This document shows, piece after piece, positions 43,270 through 52,612 of a DNA stretch of 64,000 bases. This DNA comes from an uncultured Lachnospiraceae bacterium (GTDB taxonomy: Bacteria > Bacillota > Clostridia > Lachnospirales > Lachnospiraceae), in contig UQWA01000003.1 of NCBI GenBank assembly GCA_900544685.1, positions 1 to 64,000 on the forward strand, written 5' to 3'. Position 1 is the first letter of the stretch. The number at the start of each line of letters is the position of its first letter. Made by a program: the position numbers and the translations under genes. The notes below the pieces were generated by a model that was not told where the DNA came from, did no database searches, and saw nothing but the letters and a program-made list of their open reading frames with translations.

Positions 43270-45222
43270 TTATCTCATATCTCCCATATAATAGAATCCT
43301 TTGCATTCTGCCAGGTATACGTTCACGATCTTTCCAATCAGATCTGGGGATCCTGGGAAGTGTACCAGCAGATTGTTGCTGAGACGTCCGGTTACCAGGG
43401 AAGCGTCATGGTCGTTTACTTCTTCTACCAGTACCGGCTGTGTCTGTCCAGTAAGACGTGCAGATTCTTCTCTGGAGATCTCCTGCACTTCTTTTAACAG
43501 ACGATCAAAGCGCTGTTTTACAATCGTCTCCGGTACCTGATTGTCCATTTTAGCAGCAGGTGTGCCGGTACGTTTGGAGTAGATGAAGGTAAAGGCGCTG
43601 TCATAGCGCACTTTTCTTACCACATCCATAGTCTCTTCAAAGTCTTCCTCTGTCTCACCAGGGAAGCCTACAATGATATCTGTCGTCAGAGAGATATCCG
43701 GGATGGCCGCCCGTAATTTTTCAACCAGAGTGAGGTACTGTTCTTTGTCATAATGACGGTTCATGATCTTCAAGAGACGGCTGCTTCCGGACTGCAGTGG
43801 CAGATGCATATGCTTGCAGATCTTTTTGGAATGTGCCATTACATCAATCAGTTCATCTGACAGATCTTTTGGATGAGATGTCATAAAACGAATCCGTTCC
43901 AGTCCTTCGATCTTTTCTACCTCTTGAAGAAGCTGTGCGAAGGTCACCGGCTGTTCCAGATTCTTACCGTAGGAATTAACATTCTGTCCCAGCAGCATAA
44001 CTTCTACCACACCGTCTGCTACCAGTTTCTCGATTTCACGGATGATATCCTTTGGTTCACGGCTTCGCTCACGTCCCCTTACATACGGCACAATACAGTA
44101 ACTGCAGAAATTATTGCATCCGAACATAATGTTCACCCCGGACTTGAACGGATATTTACGTTCTACCGGAAGATCCTCTACAATTTTAGATGTATCCTTC
44201 CAGACATCAATGACCATCTTGCCAGAGGTCAGACGCTGGTAGATCAGTTCTGCGAATTTATAGATATTGTGGGTTCCGAAGATCAGATCTACAAAGCGGT
44301 AGCTTTTCTTCAGCTTTTCCACCACTTCATTTTCCTGCATCATACAACCGCACAGAGCAATCAGCATATGTGGATGCTTCTTCTTGATACCACCCAGTAC
44401 GCCCAGTCTTCCATAGACACGTAAGTTGGCATTTTCCCTGACCGTACAGGTGTTATAGATCACGAAATCCGCATCTTCTCCTTCTACCAGCTGATAGCCG
44501 ATGGTTTCCAGAATACCTGCCAGTTTTTCACTGTCTCTGGCATTCATCTGACATCCGAAGGTAATCGGTGAGGCCGTCAGAGGACGTCCCAGTTTCCTGG
44601 ACAGTTCTGCCACTTTTTCCTTACACTTTTCCATAAAATAATACTGACGTTCCGGTTCTGTCTTAGGGACAATTTCTCCATACATGGCAGATTCTGTCAC
44701 CAGAAGCTCCGGTGAAATGTCAAATTCATTGGATGGAATATGATCATATACCTGAAAATCAAATGCAATTGCCACACTGGTCAGTCCCGGATGGGCTGCC
44801 AGATAACGGTCATAGAATCCCTGACCGTAACCGCAGCGGTGTCGGTCTTTATCAAATCCCACACCTGGTACAATCAGGAATGCATCTTCTTCCGTTGCTT
44901 CGATCTCTGTAACCGGTTCTGGAATATCGTAATATCCAGGTGTCAGATCGTCGTAAGAAGTAATATAATAATATTTCATAGCTCCAGGACCTGTCACTTT
45001 CGGTGCGGCTGTTTTCTTTCCCATTGCCCATGCTGCTTCCAACATCGGTCTTACAGACACTTCTCCTTTACAGTCCATATAGACAAAAATAGTGTCGGCA
45101 TTCTGAAATGCCGGCAGCTCAATGATTTTCTGATTAATAATCTGACTCTTTTTTTCCAATTCTACTGGGTCAGATGACTTTCTGATTTGAAATACCTGTT
45201 TTCTAATTTCCTTTTTTTCCAT
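43270..45222 (-). CDS. miaB: Fusion of 5-formyltetrahydrofolate cyclo-ligase and MiaB
   Basis: One uninterrupted 650-codon frame carries two enzymes. Residues about 1-185 are 5-formyltetrahydrofolate cyclo-ligase: basic start EKKEIRKQV, central GPGAMKYY, and the folate/ATP site GVGFDKDRHRCGYGQGFYDR. Residues about 192-650 are MiaB, which methylthiolates i6A37 in tRNA. It has an N-terminal cluster Cys in FGCQMN, NTCTVRE and CGCMM, radical-SAM Cys369, Cys373 and Cys376 (CNNFCSYC), and a C-terminal TRAM domain. The usual MiaB upstream extension joins the cyclo-ligase at about EPERQYYFMEKC. It follows the DUF896 gene by a 20-base overlap. A miaB-only start inside is possible (ATG before EKCKEK). 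Confidence 0.92.
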   Translation of the reverse strand: MEKKEIRKQVFQIRKSSDPVELEKKSQIINQKIIELPAFQNADTIFVYMDCKGEVSVRPMLEAAWAMGKKTAAPKVTGPGAMKYYYITSYDDLTPGYYDIPEPVTEIEATEEDAFLIVPGVGFDKDRHRCGYGQGFYDRYLAAHPGLTSVAIAFDFQVYDHIPSNEFDISPELLVTESAMYGEIVPKTEPERQYYFMEKCKEKVAELSRKLGRPLTASPITFGCQMNARDSEKLAGILETIGYQLVEGEDADFVIYNTCTVRENANLRVYGRLGVLGGIKKKHPHMLIALCGCMMQENEVVEKLKKSYRFVDLIFGTHNIYKFAELIYQRLTSGKMVIDVWKDTSKIVEDLPVERKYPFKSGVNIMFGCNNFCSYCIVPYVRGRERSREPKDIIREIEKLVADGVVEVMLLGQNVNSYGKNLEQPVTFAQLLQEVEKIEGLERIRFMTSHPKDLSDELIDVMAHSKKICKHMHLPLQSGSSRLLKIMNRHYDKEQYLTLVEKLRAAIPDISLTTDIIVGFPGETEEDFEETMDVVRKVRYDSAFTFIYSKRTGTPAAKMDNQVPETIVKQRFDRLLKEVQEISREESARLTGQTQPVLVEEVNDHDASLVTGRLSNNLLVHFPGSPDLIGKIVNVYLAECKGFYYMGDMR

Positions 45223-45439
45223 GTTTTGCTCCGTATTTTTCTCCCAGATTTACAATAGTTCCGTCTTTTTCCTTAATATCAATATTGTCCAGCTGAGACT
45301 TCAGGCTGGCTCTGAAAGCGGCAATGTATTCGGCACGAAGCACCTGCTGCTCCAGCTTCTCTTCTGTTGTCAGCCCTTCAGCCTTGGCTTTATGTGCAAG
45401 TTCATTGATACGTGCAATCTGTTTTTCTGAAACTCCCAT
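45203..45439 (-). CDS. DUF896 (YnzC-like) protein
   Basis: This 78-residue basic protein has a helical hairpin, KQIARINELAHKAKAEGLTT then EQQVLRAEYIAAFR, the standard DUF896 fold of YnzC. SOS or ribosome-linked roles have been suggested in Bacillus, but no function is proven. It overlaps the start of the cyclo-ligase-MiaB gene by 20 bases. Confidence 0.9.
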   Translation of the reverse strand: MGVSEKQIARINELAHKAKAEGLTTEEKLEQQVLRAEYIAAFRASLKSQLDNIDIKEKDGTIVNLGEKYGAKHGKKGN

Positions 45440-45455
45440 AGTTCCTCCTGTTATT

Positions 45456-46316
45456 CTAATTATTTATAGTATGCAGATATTCCTCCAGGGAAAAGGTATG
45501 ATCTTTTTTTCCTAAAAACAGGGTTCCATAGTCCCTGCCCTGAAGGAGCTTATGAATAATATGAAAATCTTCTCCATTGGCAATGATCATATCCGCACCA
45601 GATGTGGTAGCGATCTTGGCAGCAGATAATTTGGTACTCATGCCGCCGGTACCCACTGCGCTGCTGGTATCTTTTCCCATACGCATCAGATTCTCATCCA
45701 GATTCTCTACTACATGGATAAATTCTGCATTCGGATTATGATGTGGATCATCGGTAAATAATCCATCAATATCGGATAACAGAATCAGTAAATCCGCACC
45801 TACCAGAGAAGCTACCAGAGCAGACAAAGTATCATTGTCTCCAAACTGAATCTCATAGGTAGATACGGTATCGTTTTCATTTACAATTGGAATCGCGCCC
45901 AGCTTCAACAGCTCCTGAAATGTATTGTAGGCGTTCTTCCGGCTTTCATCATTGGTAATAGTATTCTTAGTCATTAATACCTGTGCCGCCATATGACCAT
46001 ATTCAGAAAATAGCTTCTGATAAATCATCATCAGCTTTGCCTGACCGATGGCTGCACATGCCTGTTTTTCCTCTAATTTTTTTGGCTTTTCATGGAAGCC
46101 GACACTGCGGCTTCCCACGGCAATTGCTCCGGATGATACCAGAATTACATCTTTGCCCATATTTTTAATATTACAGATCTCCCGGATCAGGATCTCCAGT
46201 TTGGTCAGATCCAGTGCACCTGTCTGTGGGTGCGTCAGAGAGGAAGATCCAATTTTAATAATAATTCTGTTTTTGTCTTTTAATGTCTCACGGATGTTCA
46301 CGTTCTTCTCTCCCAT
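45456..46316 (-). CDS. proB: Glutamate 5-kinase, short form without PUA domain
   Basis: ProB phosphorylates glutamate, the first step to proline. This form has 286 residues, only the amino-acid kinase domain: IIKIGSSSLT (about 19-28), VSSGAIAVG, and the nucleotide site GTGGMSTKLSAA. The C-terminal PUA domain of the about 370-residue form is lacking, a known short variant. proA is not adjacent in this window, so the pathway must continue elsewhere. It lies between a flippase gene and the DUF896 gene. Confidence 0.93.
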   Translation of the reverse strand: MGEKNVNIRETLKDKNRIIIKIGSSSLTHPQTGALDLTKLEILIREICNIKNMGKDVILVSSGAIAVGSRSVGFHEKPKKLEEKQACAAIGQAKLMMIYQKLFSEYGHMAAQVLMTKNTITNDESRKNAYNTFQELLKLGAIPIVNENDTVSTYEIQFGDNDTLSALVASLVGADLLILLSDIDGLFTDDPHHNPNAEFIHVVENLDENLMRMGKDTSSAVGTGGMSTKLSAAKIATTSGADMIIANGEDFHIIHKLLQGRDYGTLFLGKKDHTFSLEEYLHTINN

Positions 46317-46319
46317 GTA

Positions 46320-48008
46320 TTATGCTAAAAACTTGATTTTTCTTAAAATGGCAACAAGGGTTGCTCCCTTAGGCAGTGCTTCTATCTCAGATTCCCGGAT
46401 GCCTTTCAGACGGATCAGGAAGAATCCATAAACAAATATGGCAAAAATAACTGCAAAAAGTACTGCAACTGCATTTGCAATATAGAGCAACATGGAGGAA
46501 GGGTCACTTCCACCTGCCAGCAGAATCAGATGATCTATGCTCCAGTAAACTGTAAATGCCGAAATTCCCATGAATGCTGAAGAAATCAGTGGAATGATGA
46601 ACGTCTTAGGTATCTCCTGACGATAATGGAGATGACGCTTGATTGCCATGGAATTCAGTGCGCAAACAATAAAAGCAAATAAAGTGTTGGCATATACGAC
46701 ACCATAAATGTTCAGGTTAAATTTCTTTAAGAATAAAATCAGTGCTGCCACATGAATCAAAAGGGCAATGGCACTGTTCTTAACTGGCTCACGCATGCGG
46801 CTCATGCCCTGCAGTACCGCAGTAGACAGTGTAGAAATAGCAAACAGAACGATCATCAGTCCACCTGCCTGCATAATACCTGCCGGAAGTCTGTGACTGT
46901 CGCGGAACAGTAATTGCATAATCGGAGATGCCAGAGCTGCCAGTCCCACGGCACATGGAATCGTAATAATCATGGTATAACGCATGGTGGTGCGTACTTT
47001 CAACTTAGCATCCCGGTAATCTCCGTTGATCATCGCAGCAGATAAAGATGGGACAACCGAAGGCGCCAGAGAAGAAGCCAGAACCAGTGGAACATTCATC
47101 AGAACGTAGAATTTGCCACTGTAAATACCGTAGATGATGGTATACTGCTCCTTCGTATATCCTTGTCCGGCGAGGATGGTATTGAAGATCGACTGGTCCA
47201 GTGTCGGGGTAATATTATAAATTAATGTACTGAGCACTACCGGTAAAATGGTCGTGATAATTGCAGCATAGATAGCACTGTCAGATTCTTTCTTTTTCGT
47301 CTGGTCGTGGCGCAGATATTTGCGGTTGGACTTCTGGAACAGACTGTAGACGACAATCAGAAATATAAGGGCAATTGCCACACTTACAACCGTGCCTAAA
47401 GTTCCTCCTGCTGCGCCGAGCGCCGGTCTTATGGAAGCATTGCTGCCGCCAATGGAAACACCGTACCGGAATAACACAGCTGCACCGATTACGGATACGA
47501 ATGCATTTACAATCTGTTCGATGATCTGTGAAACTGCTGTCGGCACCATGGACTCATGTCCCTGAAAATATCCCCGGAATACACCGGCAATAGCAAAAAT
47601 GAAAATCGCCGGTGACAGAACACGGAGTGCGTAAGAAGCATTATCCACCTTCATAATGCCACCGCAGATCACACCTGCAAGGAAGAAGGTCAGCAAAGAC
47701 ATCACACCGCCTGCTATGACAGAAAAACGCATAGCGCAGTGAAATACCTTTTGTGCATTCTTATATTGTCCCTGGTGTAGTCTTTCTGACACCAGTTTGG
47801 AAACTGCCAGCGGAAGACTGAAAGTAGAAATCATTAACAAAATAGTATAAATCTGATTGGCAGTAGTATAATATCCGTTTCCCTCATCTCCAAGAATATT
47901 GGTCAGGGGAATGCGGTATATCATTCCGATCACTCTGGCAATAATTGATGCCACAGCGAGGATCGTTCCCTGCACTAAATAATTCGATTTGTTTTCTTTC
48001 TTTTCCAC
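46320..48008 (-). CDS. MurJ/SpoVB-family lipid flippase
   Basis: This 562-residue membrane protein has about fourteen hydrophobic segments and a positively charged start. Motifs of the oligosaccharide/polysaccharide flippase group include GMIYRIPLTNILGDEGNGYY (about 26-45), a SpoVB/MurJ signature. It may flip lipid II or another lipid-linked sugar. It is too divergent to name as MurJ or SpoVB with certainty. It is followed by proB after three bases. Confidence 0.85.
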   Translation of the reverse strand: MEKKENKSNYLVQGTILAVASIIARVIGMIYRIPLTNILGDEGNGYYTTANQIYTILLMISTFSLPLAVSKLVSERLHQGQYKNAQKVFHCAMRFSVIAGGVMSLLTFFLAGVICGGIMKVDNASYALRVLSPAIFIFAIAGVFRGYFQGHESMVPTAVSQIIEQIVNAFVSVIGAAVLFRYGVSIGGSNASIRPALGAAGGTLGTVVSVAIALIFLIVVYSLFQKSNRKYLRHDQTKKKESDSAIYAAIITTILPVVLSTLIYNITPTLDQSIFNTILAGQGYTKEQYTIIYGIYSGKFYVLMNVPLVLASSLAPSVVPSLSAAMINGDYRDAKLKVRTTMRYTMIITIPCAVGLAALASPIMQLLFRDSHRLPAGIMQAGGLMIVLFAISTLSTAVLQGMSRMREPVKNSAIALLIHVAALILFLKKFNLNIYGVVYANTLFAFIVCALNSMAIKRHLHYRQEIPKTFIIPLISSAFMGISAFTVYWSIDHLILLAGGSDPSSMLLYIANAVAVLFAVIFAIFVYGFFLIRLKGIRESEIEALPKGATLVAILRKIKFLA

Positions 48009-48055
48009 TTAAATGTATCCTCCGCGTTACGCTTTCCTGTTACGTTTAGATTGTT

Positions 48056-49501
48056 TTACTGAAAACTGGTGTCATCCTTTTTGGTATCCTGTACAATGCA
48101 TACCCAGGTTTTACCCTGATTAATAGCAATCTCATTGCCATCTGCGTCATAGTATCTGGCTGGACCCCAGTCTGAATTTTTTTCCCATGTGGCATGCTGA
48201 TAGGTTCCCTTTGTAAAAAGGATCGCATCCCCGCCGGAATTGGTGTTGATGTTCAGGTATCCATGATCATCATAATTCTGAATCTCACAGTATTGAATGA
48301 TGACATTATCAAAGCTGAGCTGGTTGCCTGTAGATTCATCAATCTGCGCAGCACCTGCTGAGCGGTCCGGATATTCAGATCTCAGATATTTCTGTGTTGT
48401 CTCATCATAGTCAAAATATGGATGGTTTGAGTACTGATGAGGAACAATATGTGTTGCTGTTCCTTCTGAATAAGTAACTGTCTCTCCGTCTGCTGCGAAC
48501 TTAAAATGACCGGTATAATCATTATCCAGTTCCATACTGTATTCCTTCTTCTCAATACCCTTTAAGATACCCTCACCACTGGTATAGCAGTTGTGTGGAG
48601 CCACACGGTCAGAAGTACGGAAGAATACATCTTCTCCTGCATAACCATTCAGTTCTCCCACAGAGTCCTGATACTGCAGACCGCTGATATTGTTTACCAT
48701 ATCAGAGTTCAGCAGATCATATGCATAAACAGCCTGACCATAGTGTACATAAATTGCATCAAATTCCAGTGCCCAATCGATATAATAATCGCGACAGCTT
48801 CTGACAGGTCCGATCTTGTCCAGTCCCTCAACGGTATCATAGATTGCCATCATACGAGTAATTTCCCCTTCTACCGGTGCTTCATAAATAACAGAAGCCT
48901 GTTCAATGTCGGATTGTGGCAGTGCATTGATAATATTGTTAATCATAACAGCAACTGGTCTCTGAAGCGCAATTTCAGAGTCAGTGAGCTGACCGGTAAG
49001 ATAACTGTGTATCTGTCCGTTGGCATCCGGAGTCTCTCTTTCTCCCCCACCACGTTTGATATCCGTACGCGGATTCTGATGCCAACTGTCATCGTCGCTG
49101 CTGTTCTTTGCAGAATCTTCAGCAGAAGTTCCCTCAGAAGAATCACCGGAAGCTACGCTCTCGCCATAAGATTCTTCAGAATAAGAAGAAACCTCGTCAG
49201 AATAAGCTTCATTATCGTAATATCCGGTATCAGAATAAGATCCATCATCGTAATATCCGGTGTCGGAATAAGATCCGTCATCGTAATATCCGGTATCGGA
49301 ATAAGATCCGTCATCATAAGATCCGGTATCGGAATAAGATCCATCCTCATAAGATCCGGTATCGGAATAAGATCCATCATCATAATATCCGGTATCAGAA
49401 TAAGATCCATCCTCATAATATTCTTCTGCGCAGATCTGTCCTGTTACCAGACAGGAAAATGCTGAAACACCAAGTAAACATACTACAATTTTTTTCCTCA
49501 T
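48056..49501 (-). CDS. DUF3048 secreted protein with tandem repeats
   Basis: The 481-residue exported protein has a signal peptide (about 1-25, KKIVVCLLGVSAFSCLVTG). A low-complexity region (29-94) holds six copies of an 11-residue unit like YDDGSYSDTGY. A further acidic Ser-rich linker runs to about 140. The rest, about 150-481, is a YerB-like DUF3048 domain with PVAVMINNIINALPQSDIEQ. Such proteins face the outside; the function is unknown. I chose ATG 49501, which has AAAGGAGG. An ATG 24 bases upstream adds a non-signal leader. Confidence 0.88.
   Translation of the reverse strand: MRKKIVVCLLGVSAFSCLVTGQICAEEYYEDGSYSDTGYYDDGSYSDTGSYEDGSYSDTGSYDDGSYSDTGYYDDGSYSDTGYYDDGSYSDTGYYDNEAYSDEVSSYSEESYGESVASGDSSEGTSAEDSAKNSSDDDSWHQNPRTDIKRGGGERETPDANGQIHSYLTGQLTDSEIALQRPVAVMINNIINALPQSDIEQASVIYEAPVEGEITRMMAIYDTVEGLDKIGPVRSCRDYYIDWALEFDAIYVHYGQAVYAYDLLNSDMVNNISGLQYQDSVGELNGYAGEDVFFRTSDRVAPHNCYTSGEGILKGIEKKEYSMELDNDYTGHFKFAADGETVTYSEGTATHIVPHQYSNHPYFDYDETTQKYLRSEYPDRSAGAAQIDESTGNQLSFDNVIIQYCEIQNYDDHGYLNINTNSGGDAILFTKGTYQHATWEKNSDWGPARYYDADGNEIAINQGKTWVCIVQDTKKDDTSFQ
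49220..49417. repeat. Six tandem 33-bp repeats inside the DUF3048 gene
   Basis: Six nearly identical 33-bp units encode the 11-residue Tyr/Asp/Ser/Gly repeat. They are followed by one degenerate copy to about 49187. Differences between units are mainly single-base (Glu/Asp, Ser/Tyr). The unit length is a multiple of three, so gain or loss by slippage changes the stalk length without breaking the frame. Confidence 0.9.
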
Positions 49502-49527
49502 TTGATTGCCTCCTTTTAATTTCAAAA

Positions 49528-50025
49528 TCAGTCTCTGTTTATATGCAGGTCATTCAGAATATTCTTCTGTTTTTTTTCCATAACAGCAGCCTCTGCCTCT
49601 GTCATGTGATCATAACCAATCAGATGATACATACTGTGAGCTACCAGAAATGCAAATTCTCTTAAAAGAGAATGTCCATACTCTTCTGCCTGTACCTTCA
49701 CATGATCAACGGAGATCACAATATCCCCCAGCATCAGTTCCCCACTGTCCGGATCAAAACTGTCCATCTCTTCTTCCAGAAAATCAAATTCCCCGGCTAC
49801 AGGGAACTGGGTCATCGGAAATGACAGTACATCCGTTGCACGGTCAATCCCGCGCTGCTGTAAATTAATTTCATGAATGGCTCTGTCGTTCGTCAGTGTC
49901 AGATCGACCGTTGCCTCATAAGGACATTTTTCTTTGTCCAGAACAGCATTCATCACTTGAAAAGCCACTTCGTGGCAGTCAAATTCAAAATCACATCTGC
50001 ATTCTTCTGTCAGATTCAGTGTCAT
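49528..50025 (-). CDS. ybeY: Endoribonuclease YbeY, rRNA maturation factor
   Basis: YbeY is a zinc-dependent RNase acting on 16S rRNA 3' maturation and 70S quality control. The protein has 165 residues from ATG 50025, which has AGAAGGGA upstream. The zinc motif HSMYHLIGYDH has the H-x3-H-x5-H pattern, and RATDVLSFP is the second family block. It follows phoH in the same operon, the phoH-ybeY pair being conserved. Confidence 0.94.
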   Translation of the reverse strand: MTLNLTEECRCDFEFDCHEVAFQVMNAVLDKEKCPYEATVDLTLTNDRAIHEINLQQRGIDRATDVLSFPMTQFPVAGEFDFLEEEMDSFDPDSGELMLGDIVISVDHVKVQAEEYGHSLLREFAFLVAHSMYHLIGYDHMTEAEAAVMEKKQKNILNDLHINRD

Positions 50026-50029
50026 AATG

Positions 50030-51043
50030 TTATCCCTTCTGATGAATCGAAGCCTTCTTCTGCTGTCTGGCAGCAGTACGTTTTGTCTGTTTTGCTTCAT
50101 AGTCATCATATGCTTTTACAATCTTCTGTACCAGCGGATGACGAACTACGTCTTTATTGGTCAGGGTACAGAATTCAATTCCTTCTACTTTTCCAAGTAC
50201 TTTGGTTGCCACATCCAGGCCAGACTGTGCACCGGATGGCAGGTCCTTCTGTGTCATATCACCGGTTACGATCACCTTGGATCCAAAACCGATTCGTGTC
50301 AGAAACATCTTCATCTGAGCCGGCGTGGTATTTTGTGCCTCATCCAGAATGATATAGGCATTATCCAGTGTACGTCCTCTCATGTAGGCGAGAGGTGCCA
50401 CTTCAATCAGCCCCTTTTCCATATTCTTCTGGAAACTCTCCGGTCCCATGATCTGATACAGTGCATCATACAGCGGGCGAAGATACGGGTCTACCTTACT
50501 TTGCAGATCTCCGGGCAGAAATCCCAGCTTCTCGCCAGCTTCAATGGCAGGTCTGGTTAGAATAATTCTCGCAACTTCTTCATTCTTAAATGCCTGAATG
50601 GCCATGGCCATAGCAAGATAGGTCTTACCGGTACCGGCAGGACCGATTCCGAATACAATCATATTCTTACGTATGGCATCGATATACGCTTTCTGTCCAA
50701 GTGTCTTTGGTTTGATCTGCTTTCCATTAATGGTGTGACAGATACAGTCTTTATCTATATCTACTATTGCGGATTCTTTATCTTCCATGGCAAGTGCCAG
50801 TGCATAATCCACGTTCTGTTCGGTGATGGTGTTGCCTGCCTTTGCCAATGCTGACAGACTCTCAATGATCTGGGCTGCTTTCCTGGAGCTGTGCTCACTG
50901 CCAAGAACCTTGATATTGCCTTCTCTGGATATAATTGTAACATTCAGGGTCTTCTCAATTCGTTTTACATGCTGGTCAAACTGTCCGAAAATGTTTGCCT
51001 CCAGACTGGCAGGTATCGTAACAACCGTCTCTATAATACTCAT
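50030..51043 (-). CDS. phoH: PhoH-family ATPase
   Basis: The 337-residue protein has an N-terminal KH-like part (about 20-100). Its P-loop ATPase domain has GPAGTGKTYLAMAMA (about 137-151) and LDEAQNTTPAQMKMFL. Proteins of this type act with YbeY and other RNases; the helicase-like role is known for related members. It overlaps yqfD by four bases. Confidence 0.94.
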   Translation of the reverse strand: MSIIETVVTIPASLEANIFGQFDQHVKRIEKTLNVTIISREGNIKVLGSEHSSRKAAQIIESLSALAKAGNTITEQNVDYALALAMEDKESAIVDIDKDCICHTINGKQIKPKTLGQKAYIDAIRKNMIVFGIGPAGTGKTYLAMAMAIQAFKNEEVARIILTRPAIEAGEKLGFLPGDLQSKVDPYLRPLYDALYQIMGPESFQKNMEKGLIEVAPLAYMRGRTLDNAYIILDEAQNTTPAQMKMFLTRIGFGSKVIVTGDMTQKDLPSGAQSGLDVATKVLGKVEGIEFCTLTNKDVVRHPLVQKIVKAYDDYEAKQTKRTAARQQKKASIHQKG

Positions 51044-52278
51044 GAATTAGTCCTTTCCTCGTTGTCTTCCACTTGCGTGGCAGGTATGCTTTCAGTCTCT
51101 GATATGTATGCCTGATAACTGCAGATACACTTACAGAGGGTCATACCCGTTTCTATTTTAACATTTTTTTTCAATATTTGAACCCCTTTTTCTGCATTTT
51201 CAGTAATAAATTTCTCAAGACGCATCTTTGCTTTCTCAGTTGCTGCTTCTTCTGACAGAAAAACACTGTGGGATTCTACTTCATGACAGATAACTTTTCC
51301 AAAATAGACAGGAAGATAAAAGCCAGGGAAAAGTGATAATTGTTTTTCATTCACTATAAGATCAGACGGCGCAGACATTTCTCTTATTTTACCTGTAGAA
51401 AATGTCTGATTGCCGATTTTCAGATACCAGTTTATCTGTCCCTGATCAGGATAGGTATCCTGCTTTTGGGTTCTTGGAAAGGTATCTGTATAAGTCCCGC
51501 ATGTTTCTATGAGAATGTCAGCATCCGCCTTCACATAACGTATATCTGAAATTTCTCCGTTATCATTCGTAACAGGAATGGCACCGGAAACAAGAAGATC
51601 TCCCTTATGAATCAGAGTCCCTTCCTGTACACAGGCCCTCCCTTCTCTTGTAACAATATCCAGAACCTTACCATCGCAGACAGCAACCAGACTGCTGCCC
51701 TCTGAATCTGAAAACCAGATTCCCGGATTCGCGGGGAAATCAGTATCTGTATTCTCTTTGATACTGATTTCCAGAAGTGTCCCTTGTTTTTTTACTGCTA
51801 CCCAGGTAACATTTGGAAATGCATTGCGAATATCGGCAGCCATTTTTTTACAGTCGATCTTTCTGCTCATAATCCCTGGACGTATCTGGCTCTGTTCCAG
51901 ATACGACAGCATCTGCGTTGTTGTTACTTCCTGATTCCCACAGATATCAATTCTCCAGATGTGGATGGAAAGAAGATATAGAAAAAAACAGCACCAGATC
52001 CATCCAAGTAGCAGTAACTTGCGTCTCCTGTGCTGTTTCAGGAAAAAAGGCATACCAGATTTCTGTAAAATACAGATATGTACACCGCTTTTCTTTACCA
52101 GTCTTTTTATTTTTAAAAAATCGTCAGCTTTCATAATGGCTGTACAACAGTCTTTTTCCCGGTAAATCTGACAGAAAGAAATCTCATGATTCACACACAA
52201 ATTCAGAAAACGTTCGCAGGAATCTCCTGTTATACGTACCCGCAGGCAGCCATCCCAGAAGAAATAATGATGGGGCAT
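51040..52278 (-). CDS. yqfD: Sporulation protein YqfD
   Basis: The 412-residue protein has a single membrane segment (about 88-110) following an N-terminal domain, and a large domain beyond it. YqfD is a SpoIV-type, sigma-E-controlled forespore/mother-cell protein with no assigned reaction. The yqfC-yqfD-phoH-ybeY order is typical of spore-formers. It overlaps phoH by four bases. Confidence 0.9.
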   Translation of the reverse strand: MPHHYFFWDGCLRVRITGDSCERFLNLCVNHEISFCQIYREKDCCTAIMKADDFLKIKRLVKKSGVHICILQKSGMPFFLKQHRRRKLLLLGWIWCCFFLYLLSIHIWRIDICGNQEVTTTQMLSYLEQSQIRPGIMSRKIDCKKMAADIRNAFPNVTWVAVKKQGTLLEISIKENTDTDFPANPGIWFSDSEGSSLVAVCDGKVLDIVTREGRACVQEGTLIHKGDLLVSGAIPVTNDNGEISDIRYVKADADILIETCGTYTDTFPRTQKQDTYPDQGQINWYLKIGNQTFSTGKIREMSAPSDLIVNEKQLSLFPGFYLPVYFGKVICHEVESHSVFLSEEAATEKAKMRLEKFITENAEKGVQILKKNVKIETGMTLCKCICSYQAYISETESIPATQVEDNEERTNS

Positions 52279-52294
52279 AAAGATGCGTCACCTC

Positions 52295-52555
52295 TTATAG
52301 AAACATAACTTTTTGGATCACACCATCCAGCAACAGTTCCTGGCTGGAATACCGGAGTATCTGAAGTTCTTTTCCGCAGATCTCTATCTGGCAGGTTTTA
52401 CACTGAAGCAGAAGTCTGTTCGGACTGTAGTCAATCATTCTGGTATAATTTTCCAGCTTTACCTGATGATTTCCAAAAATCTGAAGAGACGAATACCGTG
52501 CAGCCGTATCCTGTGGTATCTGAAAAGCATCCATAGCGGATTTTAATAGATCCAT
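52295..52555 (-). CDS. yqfC: YabP/YqfC-family sporulation protein
   Basis: This 86-residue, beta-rich small protein of the YabP/YqfC family has the core SLQIFGNHQVKLENYTRMID (about 23-42) and LQILRYSSQELLLDGVIQ. It is made in the mother cell in known spore-formers. It precedes yqfD and is likely co-transcribed from the sigma-E-like promoter upstream. Confidence 0.9.
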   Translation of the reverse strand: MDLLKSAMDAFQIPQDTAARYSSLQIFGNHQVKLENYTRMIDYSPNRLLLQCKTCQIEICGKELQILRYSSQELLLDGVIQKVMFL

Positions 52556-52582
52556 TTGCTCACCGAAATTCCGGCTTTCTTT

Positions 52583-52612
52583 AATATATGTGTCTGTTTT
52601 TTCGATTATTCC
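52583..52612 (-). promoter_or_regulatory. Candidate sigma-E promoter for yqfCD
   Basis: On the minus strand CATATATT (52583-52590) resembles the sigma-E -10 element CATACAnT. It is 16 bp from an ATA-containing -35 region (52607-52612). yqfC belongs to the sigma-E regulon in Bacillus, so the position fits. The match is not strong. Confidence 0.35.

Noticed and set aside
43067..43306. 79-codon minus-strand frame near miaB
   Set aside because: It crosses the miaB terminator and overlaps the miaB end, with no ribosome binding site.
49108..49665. Long plus-strand and alternative minus-strand frames across the repeat region
   Set aside because: They are by-products of the 33-bp repeats, rich in Ile/Arg/Ser or Met/Ile/Pro, without start signals.
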